Origin: Planctomycetota bacterium
Lineage (GTDB): Bacteria > Planctomycetota > UBA1135 > GCA-002686595
NCBI GenBank assembly: GCA_030746555.1
Contig: JASLMK010000113.1
Span: 1 to 54,493, forward strand
Direction of reading: 5' to 3'
DNA: 54,493 nucleotides
Shown here: positions 23,366-33,849 of the stretch, piece after piece
Layout: the number at the start of each line of letters is the position of its first letter
Position numbering within the stretch: the stretch's first letter is position 1
The notes under the pieces: generated by a model
Databases searched by the model: none
What the model was told of the DNA's origin: nothing
Seen by the model: only the letters and a program-made list of their open reading frames with translations
Program-made: the position numbers and the translations under genes

Positions 23366-24229
23366 ATGAACGCGATCAACGGCGCAGTCAACGTCCTGTT
23401 CGACCTGGCCCTGAAGCCTCTGGAGCTTCTGGGCAGGGAGTTCGCGTTGTTGGTCGTGAGCGGAGTGTTCGGGATCGGTGCGCTCGTCGCCTTCAAGCAC
23501 ATCAGTTGGCAGCGCGGCATCCGGCAGACCAAGGACAAGATCAAGGGGCACATGATCGCCATCCGCATCTACCAGGACGACCTCGTCGTGGTGATGCGCT
23601 CCACGGCCAACGTCCTGACGAGGATCCTCCAGTACCTCGGCCTGAACTTCGGCCCCTTCGTGCCCCTGGCCTTGCCCTTCGTCTTCGTCGTCGCCCAGAT
23701 GGTCACGCGCTACGGCTTCGAACCGCTGGCGGTACACGAACCCTCGCGGGTAGCGCAGATGCTTCCCGGGCAGGGGACCTTGGTGCGGATCGAGTTCGCT
23801 CCCGAGCACGCCGCGCGAGCCGGCGAGCTCGAGCTCATGTTGCCCACCGGGGTCGAGGCCCTCAGCCCTCTGGCGCGCATCCCCTCCCGCGGCTTGGCCT
23901 TCCAGGAGATCGCCGCCACCGAGGCGGGCCTGCACGAGCTCGAGTTGCGCCTGGCCGACGGCACCAGCGAGAGCAAGTTGCTCGCCGCGGGGGACGTCGA
24001 TGCGCCCCTGCTCCAGCCCGAGCGCGTGCGCTCGATCTGGCTCTCGTTCATGTGGCCCGCGGAGGACCGTTTCCCTCCCGACTCCCCCTTCTCGCGCGTC
24101 TCCTTCCACTACCCAGACGGCGAGCTGGCCTGGCTGCCCGACGGCGCGGGCGGCATCGTCATCACCTTCATCCTGGCTTCGATGGTCTTCGGCTTCGCCA
24201 TGCTCAAGCCTCTGGGCGTGGAGATCTGA
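23366..24229 (+). CDS. Membrane protein of unknown function
   Basis: A 287-residue protein with hydrophobic segments at ~25-43 (FALLVVSGVFGIGALVAF), ~97-112 (PLALPFVFVVAQMV) and ~260-282 (GGIVITFILASMVFGFAML). The ~145-residue region between the last two is hydrophilic and beta-rich (LVRIEFAPEHAARAG..., GELELMLPTGVEAL), probably an extracytoplasmic domain. The first cytoplasmic loop is basic. No family was recognised. Its position after the phosphodiesterases and its TGATG overlap with the HD gene suggest it is the membrane part of this system, perhaps a transporter-like or anchoring subunit. Confidence 0.75.
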   Translation: MNAINGAVNVLFDLALKPLELLGREFALLVVSGVFGIGALVAFKHISWQRGIRQTKDKIKGHMIAIRIYQDDLVVVMRSTANVLTRILQYLGLNFGPFVPLALPFVFVVAQMVTRYGFEPLAVHEPSRVAQMLPGQGTLVRIEFAPEHAARAGELELMLPTGVEALSPLARIPSRGLAFQEIAATEAGLHELELRLADGTSESKLLAAGDVDAPLLQPERVRSIWLSFMWPAEDRFPPDSPFSRVSFHYPDGELAWLPDGAGGIVITFILASMVFGFAMLKPLGVEI

Positions 24230-24783
24230 TGGGGTTCTCCGAGGACGTCGAGCGCGCGCTGCGCGAGGCGTGCGAGGCCCACGCCGGACAGTCACGCAAG
24301 GACGGGCGCACGCCCTACTTCCTGCATCCCGTGCACGTGGCGTTGATCCTCGCGCGCTGGGGGGCCGACGAGGAGACCCTGCTGGCGGGCATCCTCCACG
24401 ACGTCGTCGAGGACTGCGAGGAGTGGACCGACGCGCGCCTGCGCGAGGAGTTCGGGGATGCCGTCGCCGGCATCGTGGCCGAGGTGACCGAGGACAAGTC
24501 GATCGAGAGCTGGGCGGAGCGCAAGCGCCTGGCCGTCGCGCACGTGGCGACCATGAGCGAGCGTGCGATCCTCGTGAAGGCGGCCGACAAGCTGCACAAC
24601 ATGCGCAGCCTCGCGACGCACCTGCGCGATAGGCCGCGAGACGTCTGGGGCGCGTTCAACGGGGGGCGCGAGGGGACCCTGAGGGTCGCGGGCGAGCTCG
24701 TGGGCGCCCTGACGGCGCGCTTGGGCAAGGAGCGCGGAGCGCCCCTGATCGAAGCTCTGGGGCAGCTAGAGGCCGAGGCCTGA
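24229..24783 (+). CDS. HD-domain hydrolase, small (p)ppGpp hydrolase/MESH1-like
   Basis: A 184-residue stand-alone HD-superfamily hydrolase. The RelA/SpoT hydrolase-type residues are visible: HPVHVA (His33), ILHDVVED (His57-Asp58, Glu61-Asp62) and KAADKLHN (Asp120, Asn124). There is no synthetase, TGS or ACT domain, so it resembles small alarmone hydrolases and MESH1. Such enzymes remove 3'-pyrophosphate from (p)ppGpp; MESH1 can also act on NADPH. In this setting a 3'-phosphate-nucleotide substrate related to PAPS/PAP is a speculative alternative. It is coupled to the preceding membrane-protein gene by the TGATG overlap. Confidence 0.85.
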   Translation: MGFSEDVERALREACEAHAGQSRKDGRTPYFLHPVHVALILARWGADEETLLAGILHDVVEDCEEWTDARLREEFGDAVAGIVAEVTEDKSIESWAERKRLAVAHVATMSERAILVKAADKLHNMRSLATHLRDRPRDVWGAFNGGREGTLRVAGELVGALTARLGKERGAPLIEALGQLEAEA

Positions 24784-24793
24784 GCGTAGCGGG

Positions 24794-24822
24794 TTGCCCT
24801 CCTGGGAGGTCCGCCCTAGAAC
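24794..24822 (+). promoter_or_regulatory. Candidate promoter (TTGCCC, 17 nt, TAGAAC) of the gluzincin gene
   Basis: TTGCCC at 24794-24799 and TAGAAC at 24817-24822 are 17 nt apart; the -10 ends 7 nt before ATG 24830, so the mRNA may be leaderless or nearly so. Confidence 0.35.
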
Positions 24823-24829
24823 GAGGCGC

Positions 24830-26461
24830 ATGATTGGAAGTCTGGGGATCGCGCTCCTCTTGGCCTGGGCGGCGGAGCCGGCGGCAGCCCCCGCGGCTGT
24901 GCTGCTGCAGGGCGGGTACTCCACCGAGAAGCACGTGGAGTACGGAATCACCTTCCCGCGTGCCCGCAGCTACCAGCGCATTCCGACCAAGCCCAACGAG
25001 TCGCTGGTGATCCTCAAGTACGCCGAGCGCCTGCGGGAGGAACGCGAGCGCAGGGGCTACCGCCCGGACATGCTCGTCCTGCGTATCGACTACGTCCCCG
25101 ATGCCGTGCCCCTGACGCCGGGCAGCGGCCCGCGCGGAGAGGAGGAGCCCGAGGAGCCGGAGGAGGACGGCTCGTCGGGTGCGGGAGACGACGAGGCGGG
25201 AGGGGACGAGGAGCCCGCCGAACCGCCGCCGCCTCCGATCAACAGTTTCCAGCGCTACATCGAACAGCGGGGGCGCGGCTGGACTGTGGGCGCCGCGGTC
25301 GAGGGGAAGGAGCGGGGCGACTGGAAGGCGACCGAGTACGAGCTCGTGCGGCCGCCCAAGGCGCGTGGAAACCTCGTTGGCTGGGCCTATGTCTGGGAGA
25401 GTGACCGCGAGCGTACCATCGCCGTGCTCGGTTACTGCCCCGAGGACCGACTGGCCGAGCAGACGAAGATCTGGCGTCACACCGCGAGCCGGATGAAGTT
25501 CGCCCCGCCCGCGCCGAATCCAAAGCGGCGCAAGTGGGAGCGCTTCTACGCCCGCCGCGAGTACGTGGGCCCCGCCTACCGCATCGAGACGCGCCTGTCG
25601 CTGCCCGAGAAGTGGAAGGCCGAGGACACCGCCAACTACCTCGTGGTCTACAACACCAAGGACCAGCCCCTCGTGCGCAAGATCGTGCGCGACATCGAGC
25701 TCATCCGCTCGGAGTACGAGAGGCTCTTCCCGCCCGCAGGCCCGATCGAGGCGGTCTCGACGGTTCGCATCTGCGCGGATCGGGACGAGTACCACGAGTA
25801 CGGCGGCCCGCGAGGGAGCGCCGGCTACTGGAACTACCGCGACGAGGAGCTCGTTCTCTACGACGCGACCAAGCGCGAGAAGGGCGAGAAGACGGACAAG
25901 ACCGACACCTTCATCGTCCTCTACCACGAGGCCTTCCACCAGTTCATCCACTACTCCGCGGGAGAGCTCGCTCCGCACTCCTGGTACAACGAGGGGACCG
26001 GCGACTTCTTCTCTGGAGCGGTCGTGAAGAACGGTCGTGTGCGGCGAATCGGACCGAACCGTTGGCGGGTCAACACCATCAAGCGGGCGGTGGCGGAGGG
26101 GAAGCACGTCCCGTGGGAGAAGATCATCCGCTTCGAGCAGAAGGACTACTACGCCAATCCAGGCCTGTGCTATGCCCAGGGATGGGCGATGATCTACTTC
26201 CTGAACACGTCGGAGGTCGTCGCCGAGCACCCGCTCTGGTCACGCATCCTGGCGGTGTACTTCGAGGAGCTCAAGCGCGCCTGGGCGGGCGAGCAGGAGC
26301 GGCTTGGAGAAGGGGGGCTCGCGGACGACAAGGCGCGCGAGCAGGCGCAGCTGGCGGCGCGAGTCACTGCAGTCGACGCGGCCTTCGACGGCGTCGACAT
26401 CGCAGAGCTGCAAGGCGTGTGGGAGTCCTTCGTGCGCGACCTGGAGCCGCTCGAGCGCTGA
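24830..26461 (+). CDS. Exported gluzincin-type zinc metalloprotease-like protein (DUF1570-like)
   Basis: A 543-residue protein with a signal peptide (hydrophobic residues ~3-23). An acidic low-complexity linker (~104-132) and Pro-run separate an N-terminal beta domain from the catalytic part. The zinc motif HEAFHQF gives His366-Glu367-x2-His370, and WYNEGTGDFF supplies Glu388, a gluzincin third ligand 18 residues later. This arrangement matches planctomycete DUF1570-like peptidases. The natural substrate is unknown; location is periplasm or outside. The gene begins 46 nt after the HD gene, with its own promoter candidate. Confidence 0.85.
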   Translation: MIGSLGIALLLAWAAEPAAAPAAVLLQGGYSTEKHVEYGITFPRARSYQRIPTKPNESLVILKYAERLREERERRGYRPDMLVLRIDYVPDAVPLTPGSGPRGEEEPEEPEEDGSSGAGDDEAGGDEEPAEPPPPPINSFQRYIEQRGRGWTVGAAVEGKERGDWKATEYELVRPPKARGNLVGWAYVWESDRERTIAVLGYCPEDRLAEQTKIWRHTASRMKFAPPAPNPKRRKWERFYARREYVGPAYRIETRLSLPEKWKAEDTANYLVVYNTKDQPLVRKIVRDIELIRSEYERLFPPAGPIEAVSTVRICADRDEYHEYGGPRGSAGYWNYRDEELVLYDATKREKGEKTDKTDTFIVLYHEAFHQFIHYSAGELAPHSWYNEGTGDFFSGAVVKNGRVRRIGPNRWRVNTIKRAVAEGKHVPWEKIIRFEQKDYYANPGLCYAQGWAMIYFLNTSEVVAEHPLWSRILAVYFEELKRAWAGEQERLGEGGLADDKAREQAQLAARVTAVDAAFDGVDIAELQGVWESFVRDLEPLER

Positions 26462-26479
26462 CTTGCGAGCGCGGAGCGC

Positions 26480-27307
26480 TCAGTCGTCCACGTCCAGTGC
26501 GCCACAGGCCGCGAGGGCGCCGATCACACGCTCGGTCCAGGCGGGGCGACACATCACGAACTCGTGGTTGACCGGGTCCGGCCTGTTGTAGGCGTGCTCC
26601 TCGCCGCGCAGCTTGCAGACCGTCCAGCCCAGAGCCCGGGCCACCGTCTCCGGCGCGCAGGTGTCCCACTCCTTGAGACCCACGCGGTGGACGTAGACGT
26701 CCGCGGTGCCGAGCAGGAGCATCCCGGCCTTGTTCCCGACGCTGCCCGAGGGGATCAGCTCCTCCGCGCCCACCGCTTGGGAGAAGCGCTCCATCCAGGC
26801 CGGTGTGTGGCTGCGGCTGCAGGCGATGCGCGGTGCGTCCGAGCAGGGGGAGTCCCCCGAGGAGAGCTCGCCCTCGCCGAGGAGCCCCGCGCGCTCGCTT
26901 CCCTCGAGCGCGACGCCCCACAGAAGGCGATCCTGCGCCGGCAGGGCCACGGCGGCGAGGGCGCAGCGACCACCCACGGTCAGGGCCACGTGGACCGCCC
27001 AGTCGTCGCGTAGCTGGCTGAACTCCCGAGTGCCGTCGAGGGGATCGATGATCCAGGCGCGCTCCTTGGCGAGGCGCTCCTTGGAGTCGCGCGTCTCTTC
27101 ACTGAGGATGCCGTCCTCGGGATAGCGCCCGGCGATCAGCCCCTGGAGGTAGCCGTCGGCGGCCTGGTCGCCGATGTCGGCCAGCATCGAGCCTTCCCAG
27201 CGCTCGCTCTGGCGCAGGCCGACCACCCGGTCGCCGGCGACGCGGGCGGCGTGGATCGAGAACTGCAGGTCGCGCTCGATCTGCTCCGGGCTCATGGACG
27301 CAGACAT
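26480..27307 (-). CDS. cysQ: CysQ-like 3'(2'),5'-bisphosphate nucleotidase (inositol-phosphatase family)
   Basis: A 275-residue Mg-dependent phosphatase of the inositol monophosphatase superfamily. Metal-site motifs: Glu70-Glu71 (ILSEETRDS), DPLDGT (88-93) and WDTCAPE (214-220). The ordering and the PLDGTREF wording are typical of CysQ, which dephosphorylates PAP/PAPS; inositol-phosphatase activity remains possible. It lies just beyond the sulfate-activation block, on the opposite strand, and would recycle the PAP left after sulfate transfer. ATG 27307 is used; ATG 27295 is also possible. A TATGGT box (27321-27316, minus) ends 8 nt before the start. Confidence 0.87.
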   Translation of the reverse strand: MSASMSPEQIERDLQFSIHAARVAGDRVVGLRQSERWEGSMLADIGDQAADGYLQGLIAGRYPEDGILSEETRDSKERLAKERAWIIDPLDGTREFSQLRDDWAVHVALTVGGRCALAAVALPAQDRLLWGVALEGSERAGLLGEGELSSGDSPCSDAPRIACSRSHTPAWMERFSQAVGAEELIPSGSVGNKAGMLLLGTADVYVHRVGLKEWDTCAPETVARALGWTVCKLRGEEHAYNRPDPVNHEFVMCRPAWTERVIGALAACGALDVDD

Positions 27308-27416
27308 GGGCCGACACCATACACGCGCCGCAGCCGCGGGGGTCACGCAGAGGGCGGCTTTCCTGGCGACACCGACCCCGCGGCAGACGACGCCGAGCGG
27401 CCCGAGGGAGGGCGGG

Positions 27417-28445
27417 TCAGGAGGCCGGCCGCGCGTCCGCTTCAGGATCGGGCTGGGGCGCCTGCCCCTCGCGGCCGAGCTTGGAGCCGGCGAGCAGGCG
27501 TTCCTCGGCTGGCTTCTCCTCGCGGTCCTCTTCCTCGACTCGGCGCGGCTCGACCCGGATGGGGTACTCGGCCTCCTCGTCGTCGAGCTCGATCCGCAGG
27601 CGGCCGCGGTTCATGGCGAAGCGCGCCGGCACGCGCCGGCCGCGGCGATCACGCGCCTCCAGCCCGCCGATGCGGCGGACCCGCTCGCCCAGGTGGTCGA
27701 CGAGGGTGACCTCCTCTCCGCGCTCGTCCACGTCGCAGTCCAGGGCCGCGTCCGTCTCCAGGGAGACCACCCGCAAGGCCCCGCGTTCGCGGCCGAGGGG
27801 CCCGCGCCGCTCGAGGGTCAAGCCGTCTTCCAATCCCCTTCGGGGGTTCAGGGCGGCGTCGATCCAGTCTGCCGGGCGTACGCGCGCCGGTCGCCCGCGG
27901 CCGCGCTGGGAGGTGGGGGGGGACAGCACTCGTGCCACGACGACTGGCTGCTCTTTGCGGGTCTTCTCGGAGCGCACCGGCCAGTGCTGCTCGTTCTCGC
28001 GGATCTCGTCGCGATCCTGAGCGGAGAGCGCTTCGTCTGCGAACGGCGGTCGCAGCGTCTGGGGCGCAGGCGGCCCGATCTGTGAGGTGAGTTGCGCGCG
28101 CTCACGCAGCTCGCGCGCGAGGGGGTCGGCGGCAATCCGTCTCGCCGGGCGCAAGCGTCTCGCCCGTCCGCGGCCGGGACCGGCGTGGGCGGCGCGGGCA
28201 GGTGCGAGCCGCGCCGGCGTCGAGCCCGAGGCGATCACGCCGGGTCCGCCGGGGAGGCTCAGGTGGGCGATCAGCCCCAGGGGCAGGACGAGGCCGAAGG
28301 CGGCCGAGAGTGCACGCTGGACGGGGAGAGGGAGGCGTCGGGAGGTGGTCAAGGACTTGTGATCCGGTAGCGGGGCTGGGGTGGGGGAGGCCGGGGCGGC
28401 CCCGCCCGACTGAGGGTCGCCCACGCGCGAGCCGGAAGACGGCAC
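27417..28445 (-). CDS. Secreted or membrane-anchored protein with a YPI-type beta domain, no FG-GAP repeats
   Basis: A 342-residue protein. A hydrophobic helix near residues 43-62 (ALSAAFGLVLPLGLIAHL) acts as signal or anchor, followed by an Ala/Arg-rich linker. Residues ~195-305 (LNPRRGLEDGLTLERR to AEYPIRVEP) match the N-terminal beta domain that I associate with large FG-GAP or delayed surface proteins, where YPLxIDP is followed by beta-propeller repeats. Here the chain stops ~45 residues later in a charged tail, so it is a short form or truncation. The start is GTG 28445; a TTG at LTTSRR closer to the helix is an alternative. Function unknown. Confidence 0.6.
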   Translation of the reverse strand: MPSSGSRVGDPQSGGAAPASPTPAPLPDHKSLTTSRRLPLPVQRALSAAFGLVLPLGLIAHLSLPGGPGVIASGSTPARLAPARAAHAGPGRGRARRLRPARRIAADPLARELRERAQLTSQIGPPAPQTLRPPFADEALSAQDRDEIRENEQHWPVRSEKTRKEQPVVVARVLSPPTSQRGRGRPARVRPADWIDAALNPRRGLEDGLTLERRGPLGRERGALRVVSLETDAALDCDVDERGEEVTLVDHLGERVRRIGGLEARDRRGRRVPARFAMNRGRLRIELDDEEAEYPIRVEPRRVEEEDREEKPAEERLLAGSKLGREGQAPQPDPEADARPAS

Positions 28446-28475
28446 GCACCGAACGGTCCAACCCTGATTCTCCCC

Positions 28476-29678
28476 TCAGGGACCGGTGACCGGCGCCCTG
28501 GGGCGCAGGACGCCGACCGACGCGGTGAAGCCGTGCAGGAAGTTGCGGCCTCCCACCGGGCCGATCTCGCCCATGGCGAAGAAGCCGGCAGCGGGGACCT
28601 CGCTCTCGAATGCGCCTTGGACCCGCCGGATGTCGTGGTCGGGCTCTTCGCCGAACATCCTCGAACCGCGGCCGTTGCAGGAGAACAGCAGGACACCGGC
28701 TCCGCCGCCGCCCTCGGTGCCGACCTTCGACTCCATCAGGCGCGAGAGGTCGTCTCCCGCGGATTCTGCGTCGCGCACCATGAACTGGACGGTCTGGCCC
28801 GGCCTCAGGCCGCCGTCGGCCACCGCCACGGCTCCGTCGTTGGCCTGCACTCCCAGGACGCCACGCACGAGGAAGTCCCCGCGCTGGAATTCGTGCTGGT
28901 TGGCGTCGACGGCGACACCGAGGAAGGGGCCGGTCTGGAAGAGCTCCCGGTCGCTCTCCTCGAGGCCGCCGAGTGTCTCGAACAGGGCCTTGGCCGCCTT
29001 GCGGCCACCGAGCTTGCGGATGAGGTGGTCGGCCACTGAGGTGATCACCAGGGGCTTGCCCACCGGGCGGCAGCCCTGGCTGACCACCGAGACGAGCTCG
29101 ACCCCGCCCTCGAGGGCGACGCCCAGACAGCCCTCCTCGATCAGGCGATCGTCGTGGAAGAGGAAGTTCTGTCCCGGTCCCTGACCTCCGCTGGCCATCC
29201 CTCCGATCGCGGGGACGGTCGGGAAGCGGTCGTTGGTGAGCCCGAGGAACTCAGACATCGGGAAGGTGAATGGCTCCCCCAGGAGCAGCAGGGCGTCCGT
29301 CTGGGGGCGCAGCTCCGGCACCCCTCGGAAGGTGATCGACTCCCCATCGTCCTGATCGGCCCGGATGTGGAAGACCTCGATGCGGGTGTCCTGGCAGGAG
29401 AGCGACCACAGGGCGAGGGCCGGCCCCTGTTCGACCTCCCTCTGGGTCCCGATCAGGCCACCGCCGGTGCAGCCGACCACGTGCCGGGCGTCGGTGGCCC
29501 GCTGGAGGTTCGCTCCCAGCGCCTCGAGCTCCGCACCGTGGTGGAGGGTCACGAAGGCGATGAGCAGGTCGACGGCTTCGCCGGCGAGCCGACCGGCGAG
29601 CTCGTCGGAGGCCTCGCGCACGGCCTCCACCGTGTCGTCCCTCGTGGAGAAGCCGGAGGCGAAGCGGGCGGGGGTCAT
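28476..29678 (-). CDS. FIST-domain signal-transduction protein
   Basis: A 400-residue protein with FIST N (residues ~25-215: VDLLIAFVTLHHG, VVGCTGGGLIG, IGGMASGG) and FIST C (~220-385: LLFSCNGRG, AAGFFAMGEIGPVGGRNFLHG). FIST domains sense small ligands, probably amino acids, and often feed chemotaxis or c-di-GMP systems. There is no transmembrane segment, kinase or output domain, so it is a stand-alone sensor. The Cys in SCNGRG is conserved in the family. ATG 29678 starts the recognisable domain; the frame continues upstream without homology. It is divergent from the oxoacid oxidoreductase operon, so joint regulation is possible. Confidence 0.9.
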   Translation of the reverse strand: MTPARFASGFSTRDDTVEAVREASDELAGRLAGEAVDLLIAFVTLHHGAELEALGANLQRATDARHVVGCTGGGLIGTQREVEQGPALALWSLSCQDTRIEVFHIRADQDDGESITFRGVPELRPQTDALLLLGEPFTFPMSEFLGLTNDRFPTVPAIGGMASGGQGPGQNFLFHDDRLIEEGCLGVALEGGVELVSVVSQGCRPVGKPLVITSVADHLIRKLGGRKAAKALFETLGGLEESDRELFQTGPFLGVAVDANQHEFQRGDFLVRGVLGVQANDGAVAVADGGLRPGQTVQFMVRDAESAGDDLSRLMESKVGTEGGGGAGVLLFSCNGRGSRMFGEEPDHDIRRVQGAFESEVPAAGFFAMGEIGPVGGRNFLHGFTASVGVLRPRAPVTGP

Positions 29679-29815
29679 TGCGGGTTGGCGGGTGTGGGGG
29701 AGCCGCGTCGGGCGGGTTCGGCCTCCATTCGATTGTCGTCGGGCTCGAGTACGACCTCCAGCGTGGAGCTGCTCGAATCCTCCACAAGCGAGCGGCCGAT
29801 CGCCGTACGAGCGGA

Positions 29816-29821
29816 TAGAAT
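29816..29821 (+). promoter_or_regulatory. Candidate -10 box TAGAAT for the oxoacid oxidoreductase operon
   Basis: TAGAAT in the 286-nt divergent region, about 143 nt before the alpha-subunit start. No convincing -35 is seen; nothing else was recognised between 29679 and 29964. Confidence 0.25.
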
Positions 29822-29964
29822 CGTTGCCCAAAAACCGGGCCTCTCCTGCCCGAGTCGGCCCGTGGAGAGGGCAGGATGGGGCCACGATGTGCCGGAGCAC
29901 CACGCGCCGGCCCACCCGCGCGACACCTTGGCCCGGAGAGCCCCCAGGGGCTTGGGGCATCCAG

Positions 29965-31833
<1,869 letters not shown>

Positions 31834-31835
31834 CC

Positions 31836-32834
31836 ATGGCCGACACGACGACCCTGACCAAGAAGGATTTCAAGTCCGACCAGGAAGTGCGCTGGTGCCC
31901 CGGTTGCGGGGACTACGCCATCCTGAACGCGGTGCAGTCGGTGTGCGCGCGCCTGGGCATCGCGCGCAAGGACACGGTGTTCGTGAGCGGGATCGGCTGT
32001 TCGAGTCGCTTCCCCTACTACATGAGCACGTACGGGTTCCACACGATCCACGGCCGGGCACCGGCGATCGCGACCGGCATCAAGACCGCGAATCCCGACC
32101 TCTCGGTCTGGATCGCGACCGGAGACGGCGACGGGCTCTCCATCGGAGGCAACCACCTCGCCCACATCCTGCGCCGCAATCTCGACGTCACCATCCTGTT
32201 GTTCAACAACCAGGTCTACGGCCTGACCAAAGGCCAATACTCGCCGACCTCTCCGACGGGCCAGCGCACCAAGACCTCGCCGATGGGGTCGATCGATCGC
32301 CCCTTCAACCCGATCGGCTTCGCCCTGGGCTGCAACGCGACGTTCGTGGCGCGAACCTACGACACGAACATCAAACACATGGAGCGCACCTTCGAGGCGG
32401 CCGCCCGCCACAAGGGGGCGTCCTTCGTCGAGATCTACCAGAACTGCGTGATCTTCAACGACGGGTGCTTCGACGACGTCGTGGACAAGGGCGTGCGCGA
32501 CGATCGCCTGTTGGACCTCGTCCCCGGCGAGCCCATGGTCTACGGCGCCGGGCGCGACAAGGGCATCAAGGTCGAGGGCTTCGAGACGATCGTGTCCGGA
32601 GCCGAAGACGCGTCGGTCTGGGACGCCGCGGCCGCCTCCTCCGCCCCGGCGTTCACGATGTCCATGATGGACGAGAACCCCGGCCACCCCAATCCGATCG
32701 GAGTCTTCCGCGCGGTCTCCGCCCCTACCTACGAGGAGGTCTCCGCCTCGCAGGTGGCCGAGGCCATCGAGGCCGACGGAGCGGGCACTATCCGCGATCT
32801 CGTCTACGCCGGAGAGACCTGGGAGGTCGCTTGA
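31836..32834 (+). CDS. korB: 2-oxoacid:ferredoxin oxidoreductase, beta subunit (TPP-binding)
   Basis: A 332-residue subunit binding thiamine diphosphate and a 4Fe-4S cluster. RWCPGCGDYAILN provides two cluster cysteines near residues 21-24; GIGCSSRFPYY adds another. The TPP/Mg motif GDGDGLSIGGNH is at ~91-102, and NNQVYGLTKGQYSPTS follows. All are typical of KorB. It starts 2 nt after the alpha subunit, in the same operon. An aminotransferase gene follows after 52 nt. Confidence 0.94.
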   Translation: MADTTTLTKKDFKSDQEVRWCPGCGDYAILNAVQSVCARLGIARKDTVFVSGIGCSSRFPYYMSTYGFHTIHGRAPAIATGIKTANPDLSVWIATGDGDGLSIGGNHLAHILRRNLDVTILLFNNQVYGLTKGQYSPTSPTGQRTKTSPMGSIDRPFNPIGFALGCNATFVARTYDTNIKHMERTFEAAARHKGASFVEIYQNCVIFNDGCFDDVVDKGVRDDRLLDLVPGEPMVYGAGRDKGIKVEGFETIVSGAEDASVWDAAAASSAPAFTMSMMDENPGHPNPIGVFRAVSAPTYEEVSASQVAEAIEADGAGTIRDLVYAGETWEVA

Positions 32835-32886
32835 TCGCGGTGATTCCCCGGCCTACTTGGCGGTCACGCAGTTAGGTCGAGCCAAC

Positions 32887-33810
32887 ATGAAGGTCGTTCC
32901 CTCCCCCTACATCTGGTTCAACGGCGAGCTCATCCCCTGGGACGAGGCGCGGGTACACGTGCTCTCGCACGTCATTCACTACGGTACGGGCGTCTTCGAG
33001 GGAATCCGCGCCTACGGCAGCGAGCAGGGCACGCGCGTGTTGGGGCTCGACGCCCACATGCGGCGCCTGTTCCGCTCGGCGAGCCTGCTTTCGTTGCCGA
33101 TGCCCTTCGAGTTCGAGCGTCTGCGATCGGCCGTCCTCGAGACCGTGCGGGCCAACGAGCACGAGGCGTGCTACATCCGGCCCTTCGCCTTTCGCGGCTA
33201 CGGAGAGCTGGGCGTGGACCCCAGTGCATCTCCCGTGGACGTCGTCGTGGCGACCTTCCCCTGGGGCGCGCTGCTCGGCGAAGGGTCCCAACAAGACGGC
33301 GTAGCCACCGGCGTCGCGAGTTGGCGGCGCATGGCGCCCGACACCCACCCCTCCATGGCCAAGGCGTCGGGGAACTACATCAACTCCGCCCTGGTCGTGA
33401 TGGAGGCCAAGCGCCACGGATACGCCGAGGGCATCGTGCTGGACGTGGACGGCTACGTCTGCGAGGGAAGCGGGGAGAACGTGTTCTTCGTTCGCGACGA
33501 GACCCTGTGGACCCCACCCGTGGGGGCGTCGATCCTCGAGGGCGTGACTCGCGGCTTCGTCCTGCAGCTCGCCGCGGAGGCGGGCCTGCCCGTCCGCGAG
33601 CAGCGCATCCCCCGCGAGATGCTCTACACCTCCGACGAGATCTTCTTCTCGGGTACCGCCGCGGAGATCACTCCGGTCAGCAGCGTGGACGGCCAGGTGG
33701 TCGGCGCCGGCAGTCGTGGTCCGATGACGACTCGCCTCCAAGAGGCGTTCTTCGAGATCGTGCAGGGCCGCACCGACGACCGCTTCGGCTGGCTGACGCC
33801 CGTCGAGTAG
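32887..33810 (+). CDS. ilvE: Branched-chain amino acid aminotransferase
   Basis: A 307-residue class IV PLP aminotransferase, converting branched-chain 2-oxo acids to Leu, Ile and Val with glutamate. HVLSHVIHYGTGVFEGIRAY at ~24-43 is diagnostic, and the Schiff-base Lys159 is in MAKASGNYINS. CEGSGENVFFV and SGTAAEITPV form the C-terminal PLP-phosphate site. Length is standard. ATG 32887 is used; an in-frame start 30 nt upstream lacks homology. It lies 52 nt downstream of korB, in the same direction, and uses 2-oxoglutarate/glutamate chemistry consistent with that neighbour. Confidence 0.95.
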   Translation: MKVVPSPYIWFNGELIPWDEARVHVLSHVIHYGTGVFEGIRAYGSEQGTRVLGLDAHMRRLFRSASLLSLPMPFEFERLRSAVLETVRANEHEACYIRPFAFRGYGELGVDPSASPVDVVVATFPWGALLGEGSQQDGVATGVASWRRMAPDTHPSMAKASGNYINSALVVMEAKRHGYAEGIVLDVDGYVCEGSGENVFFVRDETLWTPPVGASILEGVTRGFVLQLAAEAGLPVREQRIPREMLYTSDEIFFSGTAAEITPVSSVDGQVVGAGSRGPMTTRLQEAFFEIVQGRTDDRFGWLTPVE

Positions 33811-33849
33811 CCCAGGCCGGCGGGGAGCCGCTCGGTCGAGCGGTCGCCG

